Position numbers and translations under genes: made by a program | In this document: piece after piece, positions 1 through 7,338 of the stretch | Numbering within the stretch: position 1 is the first letter of the stretch | How the letters are laid out: each line of letters begins with the position of its first letter | The notes under the pieces: generated by a model | The model's input: only the letters and a program-made list of their open reading frames with translations | Database searches by the model: none | Told to the model about the DNA's origin: nothing | NCBI GenBank assembly: GCA_910578275.1 | Contig: CAJTPR010000004.1 | Span: 1-64,000 of the forward strand | Reading direction: 5' to 3' | Length of the DNA stretch: 64,000 nt | Source of the DNA: an uncultured Bacteroidales bacterium | GTDB lineage: Bacteria > Bacteroidota > Bacteroidia > Bacteroidales > P3

Positions 1-113
1 TCATGCGCCTCTTGTAATATTTCGTATCTTCGCGGAGACAAGCCGGCGTCAATCCGGATAATGCCTATCGGACAGGCGGCGGTGGAATTATTAACCCTTA
101 AAATCATAGGATC

Positions 114-629
114 ATGGAAGAACGTAAAGGTATTGTCACCATGCAGGGTGGCGCGCTTACATTGTGCGGACCTGAAATCAAGGTAGGGGACGTGGCTCCC
201 GATTTTACGGTGCTAGATGCAAGTCTGAAGCCTGTCAAGTTGAGCGATTTCAAAGGAAAGGTCAAGGTCATTTCCACTATTCCCTCCATCGATACGGGCG
301 TTTGCGCCATGCAGACCCGTCGTTTCAACCAAGAGGCCGCGGCCTTGGACGGTGTGGCCATCTTGACCATTTCCTGCGATTTGCCTTTTGCCTTGGGGCG
401 TTTTTGCGGTGCGGAAGGCATCGACAAGGTGCTTACCTTGTCCGATCATAAGGAAACGGACTTCGGTCTGAAATACGGTTTCCTCATCAAGGAACTCCGT
501 CTCTTGAATCGCGGTATCGTCGTCATCGACCGTGACGACAAGGTGGTTCATGTCGAATACGTGAAGGAAAATACGGAGTTGCCGGATTTTGATGCGGCCT
601 TGGCTGCCGTACGTGGCAAGATTTCATAG
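114..629 (+). CDS. tpx: Thiol peroxidase (atypical 2-Cys peroxiredoxin, Tpx)
   Basis: A 171-residue protein of the Tpx family, which reduces hydrogen peroxide and organic hydroperoxides using thioredoxin. The peroxidatic cysteine lies in the motif PSIDTGVC near residue 64, and the resolving cysteine in the motif GRFCGAEG near residue 98, both in the family's usual places. Length and domain extent match the family. The start at 114 gives the expected short N-terminal strand before the GGALTLCG segment; a later ATG at 141 would trim it. The gene stands alone. About 113 bases of upstream DNA in the window hold a TATCTTCG box at 25-32, but no well-spaced TTG element precedes it. Function is confident from sequence. 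Confidence 0.95.
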   Translation: MEERKGIVTMQGGALTLCGPEIKVGDVAPDFTVLDASLKPVKLSDFKGKVKVISTIPSIDTGVCAMQTRRFNQEAAALDGVAILTISCDLPFALGRFCGAEGIDKVLTLSDHKETDFGLKYGFLIKELRLLNRGIVVIDRDDKVVHVEYVKENTELPDFDAALAAVRGKIS

Positions 630-805
630 GTAAAGTTCTGATGCGGAAGGTTGCTTGACATCGGACACGTGCTCCCTCGGATTGGCGGCCTTCCGTATTC
701 CCTCCGTCCATTGGATTTCGGCTTGCCCGAGGAGGCATTCTATTTGAGGTCTGTACCTGCTATCTTGTAGGCGAAGGTACGCTGTACACGGCAATATGAC
801 GTTTT

Positions 806-1129
806 ATGGATTGGATGATCTTGATAGTCGCAGGCCTTTTCGAGACAGGGTTCGCGTTTTGTCTCGGTAAGGCCAAGGAGATGACCGGTACGGAACATTG
901 GCTTTGGATGGGCGGATTTCTGGCTTGCCTGACGCTTAGCATGTTGCTGTTGGCCAAGGCCGTGCAGACGATACCGATAGGGACGGCCTATCCGGTATGG
1001 ACGGGGATAGGCGCGGTCGGAACGGTCGTGGCGGGCATATTGTTCCTGCACGATCCCGCTTCGTTTTGGAGATTGTTCTTCATTACGACATTGATCATAT
1101 CCGTCGTGGGACTTAAAATGGTGAGTTGA
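806..1129 (+). CDS. Small multidrug resistance (SMR) family exporter, Gdx/SugE-like
   Basis: A 107-residue, four-helix membrane protein of the SMR family. Helix 1 carries the essential glutamate in the context AGLFETGFAFCLGKA, and the early W and GLFE pattern is nearer to the Gdx (SugE, guanidinium exporter) branch than to EmrE; that sub-assignment is an inference. SMR proteins act as antiparallel dimers driven by protons. A single gene suggests a homodimer rather than a paired system. The stop overlaps the start of the phosphatase gene downstream, so the two are probably co-transcribed. I looked upstream (630-805) for the guanidine riboswitches that often control gdx genes and did not see their conserved blocks. 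Confidence 0.85.
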   Translation: MDWMILIVAGLFETGFAFCLGKAKEMTGTEHWLWMGGFLACLTLSMLLLAKAVQTIPIGTAYPVWTGIGAVGTVVAGILFLHDPASFWRLFFITTLIISVVGLKMVS

Positions 1130-1584
1130 TGATGAAAAAGATTCTTTTTGTTTGCCATGGCAACATTTGCCGTTCTCCGATGGCGGAATACGTCATGAAG
1201 CAGATGGTGGAAGATGCCGGTTTGACGGACGGATTCGAAATAGATTCGGCTGCGACTTCCACGGAAGAAATCGGAAACGGCGTGTATCCTCCCGTGAAAG
1301 CGATGTTGGAAAAGGCGGGAATGGATTGTTCGTCTCATGCCGCCCGTCAGATGACCAAAGCAGACTACGACCATTACGACCATATCGTCGTAATGGATAC
1401 TAATAACTTGAACAATATCAAGCGGATTGTCGGAAACGACAAGCAAGGCAAGGTATGCCGTCTGTTGGATTTCACGGACCAGACGGGCGACATCGCCGAT
1501 CCTTGGTACACGCGCGACTTCGAACTTACCTGGAAGCAGGTCCGGGCAGGCTGTTCGGCTTTCCTTGCCTGGTTACGTGCCTGA
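1129..1584 (+). CDS. Low-molecular-weight protein tyrosine phosphatase
   Basis: About 151 residues of the LMW-PTP (Wzb/arsenate reductase-like) fold. The N-terminal P-loop CHGNICRSP supplies the nucleophilic cysteine and the arginine (CX5R), and the C-terminal DPWY motif supplies the general acid aspartate, so the enzyme looks intact. ATG codons at 1129 and 1132 are both possible; the first overlaps the upstream exporter's stop. In other bacteria such enzymes dephosphorylate tyrosine kinases that control capsule export, but no kinase gene is nearby, so the substrate is unknown. The last 59 bases lie antisense to the end of the convergent HxlR-type gene. Confidence 0.9.
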   Translation: MMKKILFVCHGNICRSPMAEYVMKQMVEDAGLTDGFEIDSAATSTEEIGNGVYPPVKAMLEKAGMDCSSHAARQMTKADYDHYDHIVVMDTNNLNNIKRIVGNDKQGKVCRLLDFTDQTGDIADPWYTRDFELTWKQVRAGCSAFLAWLRA

Positions 1585-1963
1585 CGTCTTTTGCCGTTTC
1601 CGTTTCCGGAACTTTCCGTTGCTTGAGGATCGAATTCATGTTTTCCAATGCCCATCGGGTCAATTCGTGGATAATCGGAACGAGCGACTTGCCAGTGGCC
1701 GTCAGCGCGTATTCCACGCGGACGGGAACTTCGGCGAATACGGTACGGCTTATCAGGCCGTCGGATTCAAGGATATGTAGCGTATTGGCCAATACCTTGG
1801 TAGATATGTCCGGGATTTGCTTGCCCAGTTGATTGAACCGTAGCGGACCTTTTTCGTCCAAGGTAAGGATCAACAGCAGCGCCCATTTGTTGCCGAAGCG
1901 CGCCACCACGTTCCGGATCGGGCAGATTTCGATTATCGAATTCCTTTCATCTTTTTTTATCAT
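1526..1963 (-). CDS. HxlR-family winged-helix transcriptional regulator
   Basis: A 145-residue HxlR-type DNA-binding protein. The family's conserved cysteine sits at residue 14 in the motif CPIRN, followed by the winged helix with the characteristic FNQL, LANTL and LESDGLI segments. Members usually sense redox or reactive electrophiles and dimerise. The regulator core ends near residue 118; the remaining roughly 25 residues are a polar tail whose codons run antisense to the end of the phosphatase gene. It is transcribed divergently from a cupin gene 176 bases away, which is a typical target arrangement. AAGTTA/TAACTT inverted repeats lie between them. Confidence 0.88.
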   Translation of the reverse strand: MIKKDERNSIIEICPIRNVVARFGNKWALLLILTLDEKGPLRFNQLGKQIPDISTKVLANTLHILESDGLISRTVFAEVPVRVEYALTATGKSLVPIIHELTRWALENMNSILKQRKVPETETAKDVRHVTRQGKPNSLPGPASR

Positions 1964-2001
1964 TCCAACTGTTTGTTTTTTACCAAAAGTGTTGTTTGGG
2001 T

Positions 2002-2025
2002 AAGTTATTGATTATTTTGTAACTT
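2002..2025. promoter_or_regulatory. Candidate operator (inverted repeat AAGTTA-N12-TAACTT)
   Basis: Two perfect 6-base arms, AAGTTA at 2002-2007 and TAACTT at 2020-2025, lie just upstream of the likely -33 element of the cupin gene and between the divergent regulator and cupin genes. A second pair of the same arms occurs at 2090-2125. Repetition of the same arms makes binding by the adjacent HxlR protein plausible, but the region is AT-rich and chance repeats are possible. Confidence 0.35.
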
Positions 2026-2026
2026 C

Positions 2027-2057
2027 TTGTTTGTTAGGTTTTTCCTTTTTACTTTCG
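2027..2057 (+). promoter_or_regulatory. Candidate Bacteroidota-type promoter of the cupin gene
   Basis: TTG at 2027-2029 is followed after 20 bases by TACTTTCG at 2050-2057, close to the phylum's -33 TTG and -7 TAnnTTTG consensus except for one base. It would start transcription about 75 bases before the cupin start codon, between the two candidate operator repeats. Confidence 0.35.
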
Positions 2058-2089
2058 TGCTGTCGAAAGGATAACTGCTTTCTTTTTCA

Positions 2090-2125
2090 AAGTTAGTTTC
2101 CAGAAATTAGATGACAAAATAACTT
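2090..2125. promoter_or_regulatory. Second candidate operator (AAGTTA-N24-TAACTT)
   Basis: The same arms as at 2002-2025 recur here, AAGTTA at 2090-2095 and TAACTT at 2120-2125, with a longer spacer. The repeat lies in the predicted leader of the cupin mRNA, ending 14 bases before the start codon. A repressor bound here would block transcription; this is inference. Confidence 0.3.
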
Positions 2126-2139
2126 AAAAGAGAAAAAAG

Positions 2140-2589
2140 ATGAAAGACATTCGAAAGACGGCCGAGGCGGCAAATTTCACCGCCATCGATTTGGGAAAGA
2201 TGAACGAGTTGCAGGACTTTGTGTTGGAATTGGATTCAGGACTGAAGATTCCGGGCAAGGTTTTCGGCGGAACGGCCTTGAAGGCCACCGGCGGAGAATT
2301 TTCTTTCCAGATGTTCAGGCCGGGTACGGAAACGGGCTTTTTACACACGCACAAGAAACATGAGGAACTCTATTTCTTTTTGAGCGGATCGGGAACGTTC
2401 CAAGTGGACGGGCATGTTTTTCCCGTAACCGAGGGCAGCGTGGTACGGGTGGCACCGGAGGGCAAGCGTTCGGTTCGAAACAACGGGGACGCACCCTTGG
2501 TCATGCTCTGCGTGCAATATCGCGGCGACACGTTTACGGAAGAAGATGCATCCGACGGCCGGATCCTGTCCGAAGCGGTAAGATGGTAG
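2140..2589 (+). CDS. Cupin-domain protein
   Basis: A 149-residue single-domain cupin. The first cupin motif is present with HTH and a following glutamate (near residues 69-75) before YFFLSGSG. In the second motif, PEGKRSVRN, the position normally held by the metal-binding histidine appears to be serine, so metal binding may be weak or altered. The enzyme reaction, if any, is unknown. Divergent orientation from an HxlR-type regulator suggests induction by whatever that regulator senses, often an oxidant or toxic electrophile. A strong inverted repeat follows the gene. Confidence 0.85.
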   Translation: MKDIRKTAEAANFTAIDLGKMNELQDFVLELDSGLKIPGKVFGGTALKATGGEFSFQMFRPGTETGFLHTHKKHEELYFFLSGSGTFQVDGHVFPVTEGSVVRVAPEGKRSVRNNGDAPLVMLCVQYRGDTFTEEDASDGRILSEAVRW

Positions 2590-2613
2590 GGAACTTGTGG
2601 ACAGAGGTATATC

Positions 2614-2648
2614 GCAGGGCAGCGTACGGATTCCGTACACTGCCCTGC
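2614..2648. terminator. Strong hairpin between convergent genes
   Basis: GCAGGGCAG plus GTACGG on the left arm pairs with the matching right arm ending CTGCCCTGC, giving a stem of about 16 pairs with one mismatch and a tiny loop. It sits between the ends of the convergent cupin and GldB-like genes. There is no T-run on either side, so it may be an mRNA 3' stabiliser or a non-classical bidirectional terminator. Confidence 0.5.
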
Positions 2649-2697
2649 AATGTGCAAATCCACGCTGAACCCGTCAGGAGGGGAGGAAATCAAGGTC

Positions 2698-3666
2698 TTA
2701 CGGCCTGTATCCTGAAACCTGCAGTATTTCCATAGGGGCGGCGGAGAGCAATGTCTGGAAGTCCGTGCCGGATTTCTTGAGATAGGCACGGACGATTTGC
2801 AATCCCGTGAATTGCGCCAATCGGGCCGGCGCACCTTCCAGTAGCGGATTGAAAGGCCCTTCGTTCACGAAATAACGGAATTTGACGGGGTTGGTCTCAA
2901 AGAGCAGGTTCTGTTGCACGACATATTGCCATGCTTCCTTTTCATGCGTCTTGCACCATAGAAGTTGTTCTTTGGTGTAGCCGAATATGTTTTCCGGCGA
3001 AGTTCCAGGCAGCACTTGCTCCATGAACCAGGCCACTTTGCCTTCGTACACCATGAAATCGAGCAAGGAGCGCTTTTCTTCCTGTCTTATCCACGCCGAA
3101 CCGATTACCCGAGCCACGTCCGGGGCCAGGTGGGCCGCATTGAGCTTGCGGCTCATGTAGCGAGGAATGCCCGCTTCGTCCAGCAAGGCTTCGTTTCCGT
3201 CCACATAGAGATCGAGCGCGATGGAAAGGACGGTATCGAGATACATGACCCGGTTCACGAAATCGAAATAGGAGATGTAGGTATAGACTCGCGGATTCTG
3301 GAAATCAGGGAATAATTTCTTGGTATGATGGAATATTCGGGCCAAATCCAGGCCCAGGTCCTTGGAATCGGCATATTGCCGGCCGATTTTGGCATAGGTG
3401 CCTTGGACCACGGGATCTTCGATGAAGTTCCGTATGCGGAGCAGGTTCACCCTGTTTTCCCAGTCGGCGCCGTCCAGATAGAGCGGAAAACTGTCGCTGA
3501 GTCCTTGCAGGCTTTCCTTGAGGCGGCTCGTGTCCAGTCGCATGAGCGCCTGGTCGTAACGCAAGACCGGAACAGGTTCCGTTTTCTTGTCGTCATTTTG
3601 ACGGCAGCCGGTCACCGTCAAAATGACGGAAAGGAGGATCAGACATTTCTTGAGTTTCGGATTCAT
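2698..3666 (-). CDS. gldB: GldB-like gliding/T9SS-associated lipoprotein
   Basis: A 322-residue lipoprotein. The signal sequence ends in the lipobox LTVTGC, with the modified cysteine at residue 21. The body resembles GldB, a lipoprotein needed for gliding in Flavobacterium and also found in non-gliding Bacteroidota that have T9SS. In Flavobacterium gldB lies close to nadE; here nadE is 1.7 kb away across two barrel genes, which supports the call. It is transcribed after a barrel gene 12 bases upstream. Its biochemical role is not known. The name rests on recognising overall sequence pattern, not on an alignment. Confidence 0.7.
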   Translation of the reverse strand: MNPKLKKCLILLSVILTVTGCRQNDDKKTEPVPVLRYDQALMRLDTSRLKESLQGLSDSFPLYLDGADWENRVNLLRIRNFIEDPVVQGTYAKIGRQYADSKDLGLDLARIFHHTKKLFPDFQNPRVYTYISYFDFVNRVMYLDTVLSIALDLYVDGNEALLDEAGIPRYMSRKLNAAHLAPDVARVIGSAWIRQEEKRSLLDFMVYEGKVAWFMEQVLPGTSPENIFGYTKEQLLWCKTHEKEAWQYVVQQNLLFETNPVKFRYFVNEGPFNPLLEGAPARLAQFTGLQIVRAYLKKSGTDFQTLLSAAPMEILQVSGYRP

Positions 3667-3678
3667 GATGCGAAAGGG

Positions 3679-4338
3679 CTATATGATTTGAAAACCGAGC
3701 AGGAAACTGAACGTTCCCGTCTTGAAGGCTTGCCTGCGGTATTTGAACATGTCGGTACCCGAAAATTCGTAACGGAAGGCGAGGAAGACGAAATCGTACT
3801 TGAAGCGCAGTTCTGCCATCACGCCGACGTTGACGGTCCGGATGCCCTTTTCGATGTCTTGCCGGTTAACCGTTATTTGTTTCTTGTTTTCTTGCGGCAG
3901 GCCCACTGTCGCGCACGCAAGGAATGAAGCGTTGAAGGAACTGGATGCCGGGAAGAACGATATGCCCAGTCCGACGGGCACGTTGATGTCGGTATAATGG
4001 CAGGAGAGCTTGAAATCGCCATAGGCCGTATCGGACGAAATCCCGTCAGCGGCGAGCCTTCGCCCGGAAACGTTCAGCTCGAAATAGGCGAAAAAGCGTT
4101 TGGCGAAGTCGAATTGGAAGAACGCGCCGCCGGTAACGCCGATTTTGGTCTGCGCCGGCCCGAACTGCCATGCGCCCGAAGAAGGAAAGGTGCTGTTACA
4201 GGCTCCGCCGACGGTAATTCCGAAATGCAATTTTTCACTTCCCGCGCTTTTGAGCATCTGCCCGGATGCAAAGGCGGGAAGCAGCAACAAAAAGACCGGG
4301 GCAAATCGGCAGAATGAAGATTTGATGTATTTTTGCAT
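3679..4338 (-). CDS. Outer-membrane beta-barrel protein (PorT-like superfamily)
   Basis: About 219 residues from the ATG at 4338, which is followed by a clear signal peptide (basic start, a run of LLLL, cleavage near ASG-Q). The reading frame is open further upstream to 4455, but that extension would precede the signal peptide and overlap the divergent gene, so it was rejected. The mature part has alternating aromatic/hydrophobic strands typical of an 8-stranded barrel of the OMP_b-brl_2 (PorT) type, and ends in an apolar residue pattern. It forms a likely operon with the GldB-like gene. Whether it is the true T9SS protein PorT cannot be decided here. Confidence 0.7.
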   Translation of the reverse strand: MQKYIKSSFCRFAPVFLLLLPAFASGQMLKSAGSEKLHFGITVGGACNSTFPSSGAWQFGPAQTKIGVTGGAFFQFDFAKRFFAYFELNVSGRRLAADGISSDTAYGDFKLSCHYTDINVPVGLGISFFPASSSFNASFLACATVGLPQENKKQITVNRQDIEKGIRTVNVGVMAELRFKYDFVFLAFRYEFSGTDMFKYRRQAFKTGTFSFLLGFQII

Positions 4339-4397
4339 AAACGGGCGGGGGCGTCCTTTTTGTTTGCCTTTGCCAAGTTTCAAAAATACGTAAAAAT

Positions 4398-5312
4398 ATG
4401 AAAAGCCCCGTTCTTTCCATATTCGTGTTGATGTGCTTTTCGTTCGTGAGCGCACAAAGCGGAAATGTCCGTTTCATAGATAGCCCGTCGTGGATCCTGG
4501 CTCAGGAGGGCGGATCGGACGTGCGTTCTCCTGAAACTGCCGTATCGGAAGCCCGGCGGCAGACCGGTGTGACGTCCCAGGGAGATTCCGATGCCGGATC
4601 AAGTCCCCGTCCTGCGCAGAAACGGCAGGAAAGTGCCGGAACGCAAGCCTCGTTGCGTCCGGTCGCTCCGAAAAAGGAGGGCTTCTTTCATGTGGGCGTG
4701 TATGTCACGCCTGTCATCAACTGGCTCAGTTCGTTGAATAAGCCATATTCGCGTTCGGGCGTGACGGCCTGCGTGACGCCCACGGTCATGCTCGACATGC
4801 GTCTTTTCGGCAGGTTCTACGTAGGAGTAGGTGCGGCTTTGAATACTTTCGGCGGAAAGGTGCGGTATCCCGACTTGGGGCAGGTGAAGCACGAGCGTTC
4901 GTACATGTTTTCCTATGTCGAAATTCCGGCACGTATCAAATGGCAAACGCGTAATTTCGCCGGCAGCAAGGGCTCCATTTTCCTTTCGGCCGGTGTGAAT
5001 CTCGGATTCGGGGTAAGTTACAAGTACAAGGATATATACGACGGCCCCATCCCGTTCGCGGACGGCAGCACGATAGAGGGCGTGCTCAAGCACAAGGGGC
5101 GCATGAAGAAAGACAGCCGTCTGGTGAACCTGGCCGGCGTGGCCCAAGTAGGGTATAATTACCAGATCGCCCCCAGGGTGAACCTGGTGATGGGCGTGGA
5201 GTACCACTATGGTTTCGTGCGTCCGGTCAAGAAAGGGAAACTTGTGGACGGATTGGGAAAACCGACTTACAACAACCAGCAGGTAGGATTGGTTCTTGGC
5301 GTGATGTTTTAG
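4398..5312 (+). CDS. Outer-membrane beta-barrel protein with low-complexity N-terminal linker
   Basis: A 304-residue exported protein. Residues 1-19 form a signal peptide cleaved near VSA-Q. Residues 20-90 are polar, rich in S, Q, R, P and A, and look disordered. From about residue 95 to the end there are amphipathic strands ending in GLVLGVMF, a typical barrel C-terminus with terminal phenylalanine. It lies divergently from the other barrel gene and 26 bases before nadE. The function is unknown; the barrel could be a small porin-like or assembly-linked protein. Confidence 0.7.
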   Translation: MKSPVLSIFVLMCFSFVSAQSGNVRFIDSPSWILAQEGGSDVRSPETAVSEARRQTGVTSQGDSDAGSSPRPAQKRQESAGTQASLRPVAPKKEGFFHVGVYVTPVINWLSSLNKPYSRSGVTACVTPTVMLDMRLFGRFYVGVGAALNTFGGKVRYPDLGQVKHERSYMFSYVEIPARIKWQTRNFAGSKGSIFLSAGVNLGFGVSYKYKDIYDGPIPFADGSTIEGVLKHKGRMKKDSRLVNLAGVAQVGYNYQIAPRVNLVMGVEYHYGFVRPVKKGKLVDGLGKPTYNNQQVGLVLGVMF

Positions 5313-5338
5313 CAGGACAGCGTAATTGGAGTTCAGAC

Positions 5339-6901
5339 ATGAAGGTCTCGATTTTGCAGGAGTCGTTCTTTCCCGGGGCATGGGAAGAGAATTACAAGAA
5401 AATAAGCACTTTCTACAAGAAGGCCTGTCGGGAGAAATCCGACCTGGCCATTGTGCCCGGCGATGCCTTGTGCGGGTTCGATCCGCTGAGCTTGTTGGAT
5501 TATTCGGTTTGTTCGGACAAGATTTCCCGTTTACAGAAAAAACTGGTGCAGGAAACGAATACCGCCACCGCCCTGGTTTTCGATTCCCCTTTTGCCCTCG
5601 ACGGATCTTTCATGCCTTCGTTGATGTTGGCCGTGGGCGGTTGCATCCGTTTTTCGACCAAACAGCACCCCGAAGCAGACGCGGACATGCAGGCCGATAT
5701 TTTTGAATATGAGGGGAAAAGGATTTACTTTTCCTATTTGTCGGATTGGACGTTGGTGACGGTAGGCACGCAAGACGATATTCCGGCAGACATGGCCGTG
5801 TTGCTGGATGCCCGCTTGTTCAAGGCCGGCAACGAGACCTTGTTGCGGCATCGCATGTTGGATTGCCTGGCCAAGGTCTTCGACGAGGTGGTTTACGTGG
5901 ATCAATGCGGCGGCCAGGCGACGACGGTGCTTACGGGGGCGTCCGCGTTTTTCTCTTCGGGCGATTGTCGTTTGCAATTGCCTTATTTCGAACCGGCCGC
6001 ATGCACGTTCGACACGCAAGACAAGCCCAAGGGAAAAGTGGTCCGCATGCCCGAGGAGGGACAAATCGCCCTTATCCATGATGCGATCGTATGCTGCATA
6101 CGCGATTATTTCAGGCAAAACGGGATAAAAAAGGCGGTCTTGGGACTTTCGGGAGGCATCGATTCGGCCGTGGTACTTCCTTTGGCGGTAGAGGCGCTGG
6201 GCAGGAAAAACGTGTTCGGGCTTATGATGCCTTCGCAGTTCTCTACCGGCCATTCGGTGGAGGATGCGGTGAAAGAGGCGGAAAATTTGCAGATCTATTA
6301 TGAAATCATACCGATAAAGCCTTTGTATGATGTTTTCATGAAGCAACTGGCGCCCGTGTTCAAGGACACGCCTTTCGGCCTGGCGGAAGAAAACCTGCAA
6401 GCGCGTATCCGTGGCAACCTGTTGATGGCCACGGCCAACAAGACGGGGGCGATGTTGCTCAACACGTCCAACAAGAGCGAGTCGGCCTGCGGCTACGGTA
6501 CGATGTACGGGGATTTGTGCGGCGGCATGTCGGTCATCGGCGACTTGTACAAGAGACAGGTATATGAGTTGGCCCGTTACATCAACCGGAAAAAGGAAAT
6601 CATTCCGCAAAATTGTATCGACAAGGCTCCTTCCGCCGAATTGCGTCCGGGTCAGCAAGATAGCGATTCCTTGCCTCCTTACGACTTGATAGAGAAAGTA
6701 CTACGGATGCATTTGGAGGAAATGAAAGACGAAAAGGAGATTGTTCGTTCCGGCGTGCCCAAGGACGTGACCGTCCGGGTGTTGGATCTGTTCAACAAGA
6801 GCGCATACAAGCGCCGTCAGGCTCCGCCGGCCATTCGATTGAGCGAAACGCTGTTGGCTGTGGATGTGAATATTCCTCCCGCATACAAGAAAAGCCGGTA
6901 A
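5339..6901 (+). CDS. nadE: NAD+ synthetase with degenerate glutaminase domain
   Basis: A 520-residue protein whose C-terminal half is a convincing NAD+ synthetase: PP-loop SGGIDSA at 271-277, then LLNTSNKSE and GDLCGG segments of the deamido-NAD-binding site. It makes NAD+ from deamido-NAD+, ATP and ammonia. The N-terminal 250 residues align by eye with the nitrilase-type glutaminase domain of glutamine-dependent NadE, but the catalytic glutamate of PELALTGY is Gly in PGDALCGF (39-47), and the ICEDxW cysteine is missing in FSYLSDW (131-137); a lysine near 108 may remain. Glutaminase activity is therefore unlikely. A hairpin built around its stop codon follows. Confidence 0.9.
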   Translation: MKVSILQESFFPGAWEENYKKISTFYKKACREKSDLAIVPGDALCGFDPLSLLDYSVCSDKISRLQKKLVQETNTATALVFDSPFALDGSFMPSLMLAVGGCIRFSTKQHPEADADMQADIFEYEGKRIYFSYLSDWTLVTVGTQDDIPADMAVLLDARLFKAGNETLLRHRMLDCLAKVFDEVVYVDQCGGQATTVLTGASAFFSSGDCRLQLPYFEPAACTFDTQDKPKGKVVRMPEEGQIALIHDAIVCCIRDYFRQNGIKKAVLGLSGGIDSAVVLPLAVEALGRKNVFGLMMPSQFSTGHSVEDAVKEAENLQIYYEIIPIKPLYDVFMKQLAPVFKDTPFGLAEENLQARIRGNLLMATANKTGAMLLNTSNKSESACGYGTMYGDLCGGMSVIGDLYKRQVYELARYINRKKEIIPQNCIDKAPSAELRPGQQDSDSLPPYDLIEKVLRMHLEEMKDEKEIVRSGVPKDVTVRVLDLFNKSAYKRRQAPPAIRLSETLLAVDVNIPPAYKKSR

Positions 6902-6922
6902 AACAAGTTACCGGCTTTTCCT
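6889..6922 (+). terminator. Terminator overlapping the nadE stop codon
   Basis: GAAAAGCCGGTAA (6889-6901), which includes the last codons and stop of nadE, pairs with TTACCGGCTTTTC (6908-6920) around a 6-base loop. The right arm ends in a short T-rich stretch. About 95 bases follow before the end of the convergent NifU-like gene; I see no further gene in them. Confidence 0.7.
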
Positions 6923-7017
6923 TTCCATGACAACCTTTTTCAGCAGCCGGGCGCAGAAGCCGAACAGCGTTCGGATTATGCCGAGGCGCGAAAAAGGTCG
7001 GTAGCAGACCAACGTCG

Positions 7018-7272
7018 TTAGAACCCTACGGCATTCACTTCCTTTATTTCCGGCACTTCGTTGCGGATGGCCACTTCGACTCCTTGTTTCAGCGTCATTT
7101 GGGCGCGGGGGCAAGTTCCGCATGCACCATGCAGACGGACGTTCACGACCATGTCGTCGGTCATTTCAACAAACGAGATGTCTCCGCCGTCGGCTTGCAA
7201 GGCAGGACGGATACGGGTCTCGATGATTTGCCGTACCTTTTCGATGACGGCCAGTTTTTCCTGATTTTCCAT
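7018..7272 (-). CDS. NifU C-terminal-domain iron-sulfur scaffold protein
   Basis: An 84-residue stand-alone NifU C-terminal domain. The cluster-binding cysteines are in ACGTCP, and RPALQADGGDI is the usual family signature. Such proteins carry or transfer Fe-S clusters. It lies 66 bases downstream of the Mrp ATPase gene on the same strand, and Mrp-type ATPases are also Fe-S carriers, so the two probably act in the same pathway. Confidence 0.9.
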   Translation of the reverse strand: MENQEKLAVIEKVRQIIETRIRPALQADGGDISFVEMTDDMVVNVRLHGACGTCPRAQMTLKQGVEVAIRNEVPEIKEVNAVGF

Positions 7273-7338
7273 TTTATTTAATTCCTTTTTTATCTTTGTT
7301 TTATTTTGATTCTCCTATACTGACTATTTAAGCATTTC

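Noticed and set aside
630..805. Possible guanidine riboswitch before the SMR exporter gene
   Set aside because: None of the conserved blocks of the known guanidine riboswitch classes could be found; only a weak 7-pair stem (644-650 with 689-695) is present.
3679..4338. Calling the barrel protein PorT itself
   Set aside because: The fold fits, but porT is usually next to ubiE rather than gldB, and there is no diagnostic motif visible by eye.
5531..6658. Long antisense open frame over nadE
   Set aside because: It is a compositional shadow: no start context, low-complexity basic composition, and no recognisable domain.
6923..7017. Possible small minus-strand gene between nadE and the NifU-like gene (ending VVMERKSR)
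   Set aside because: Its frame overlaps the NifU-like coding sequence and shows no start of its own; the composition fits random reading.
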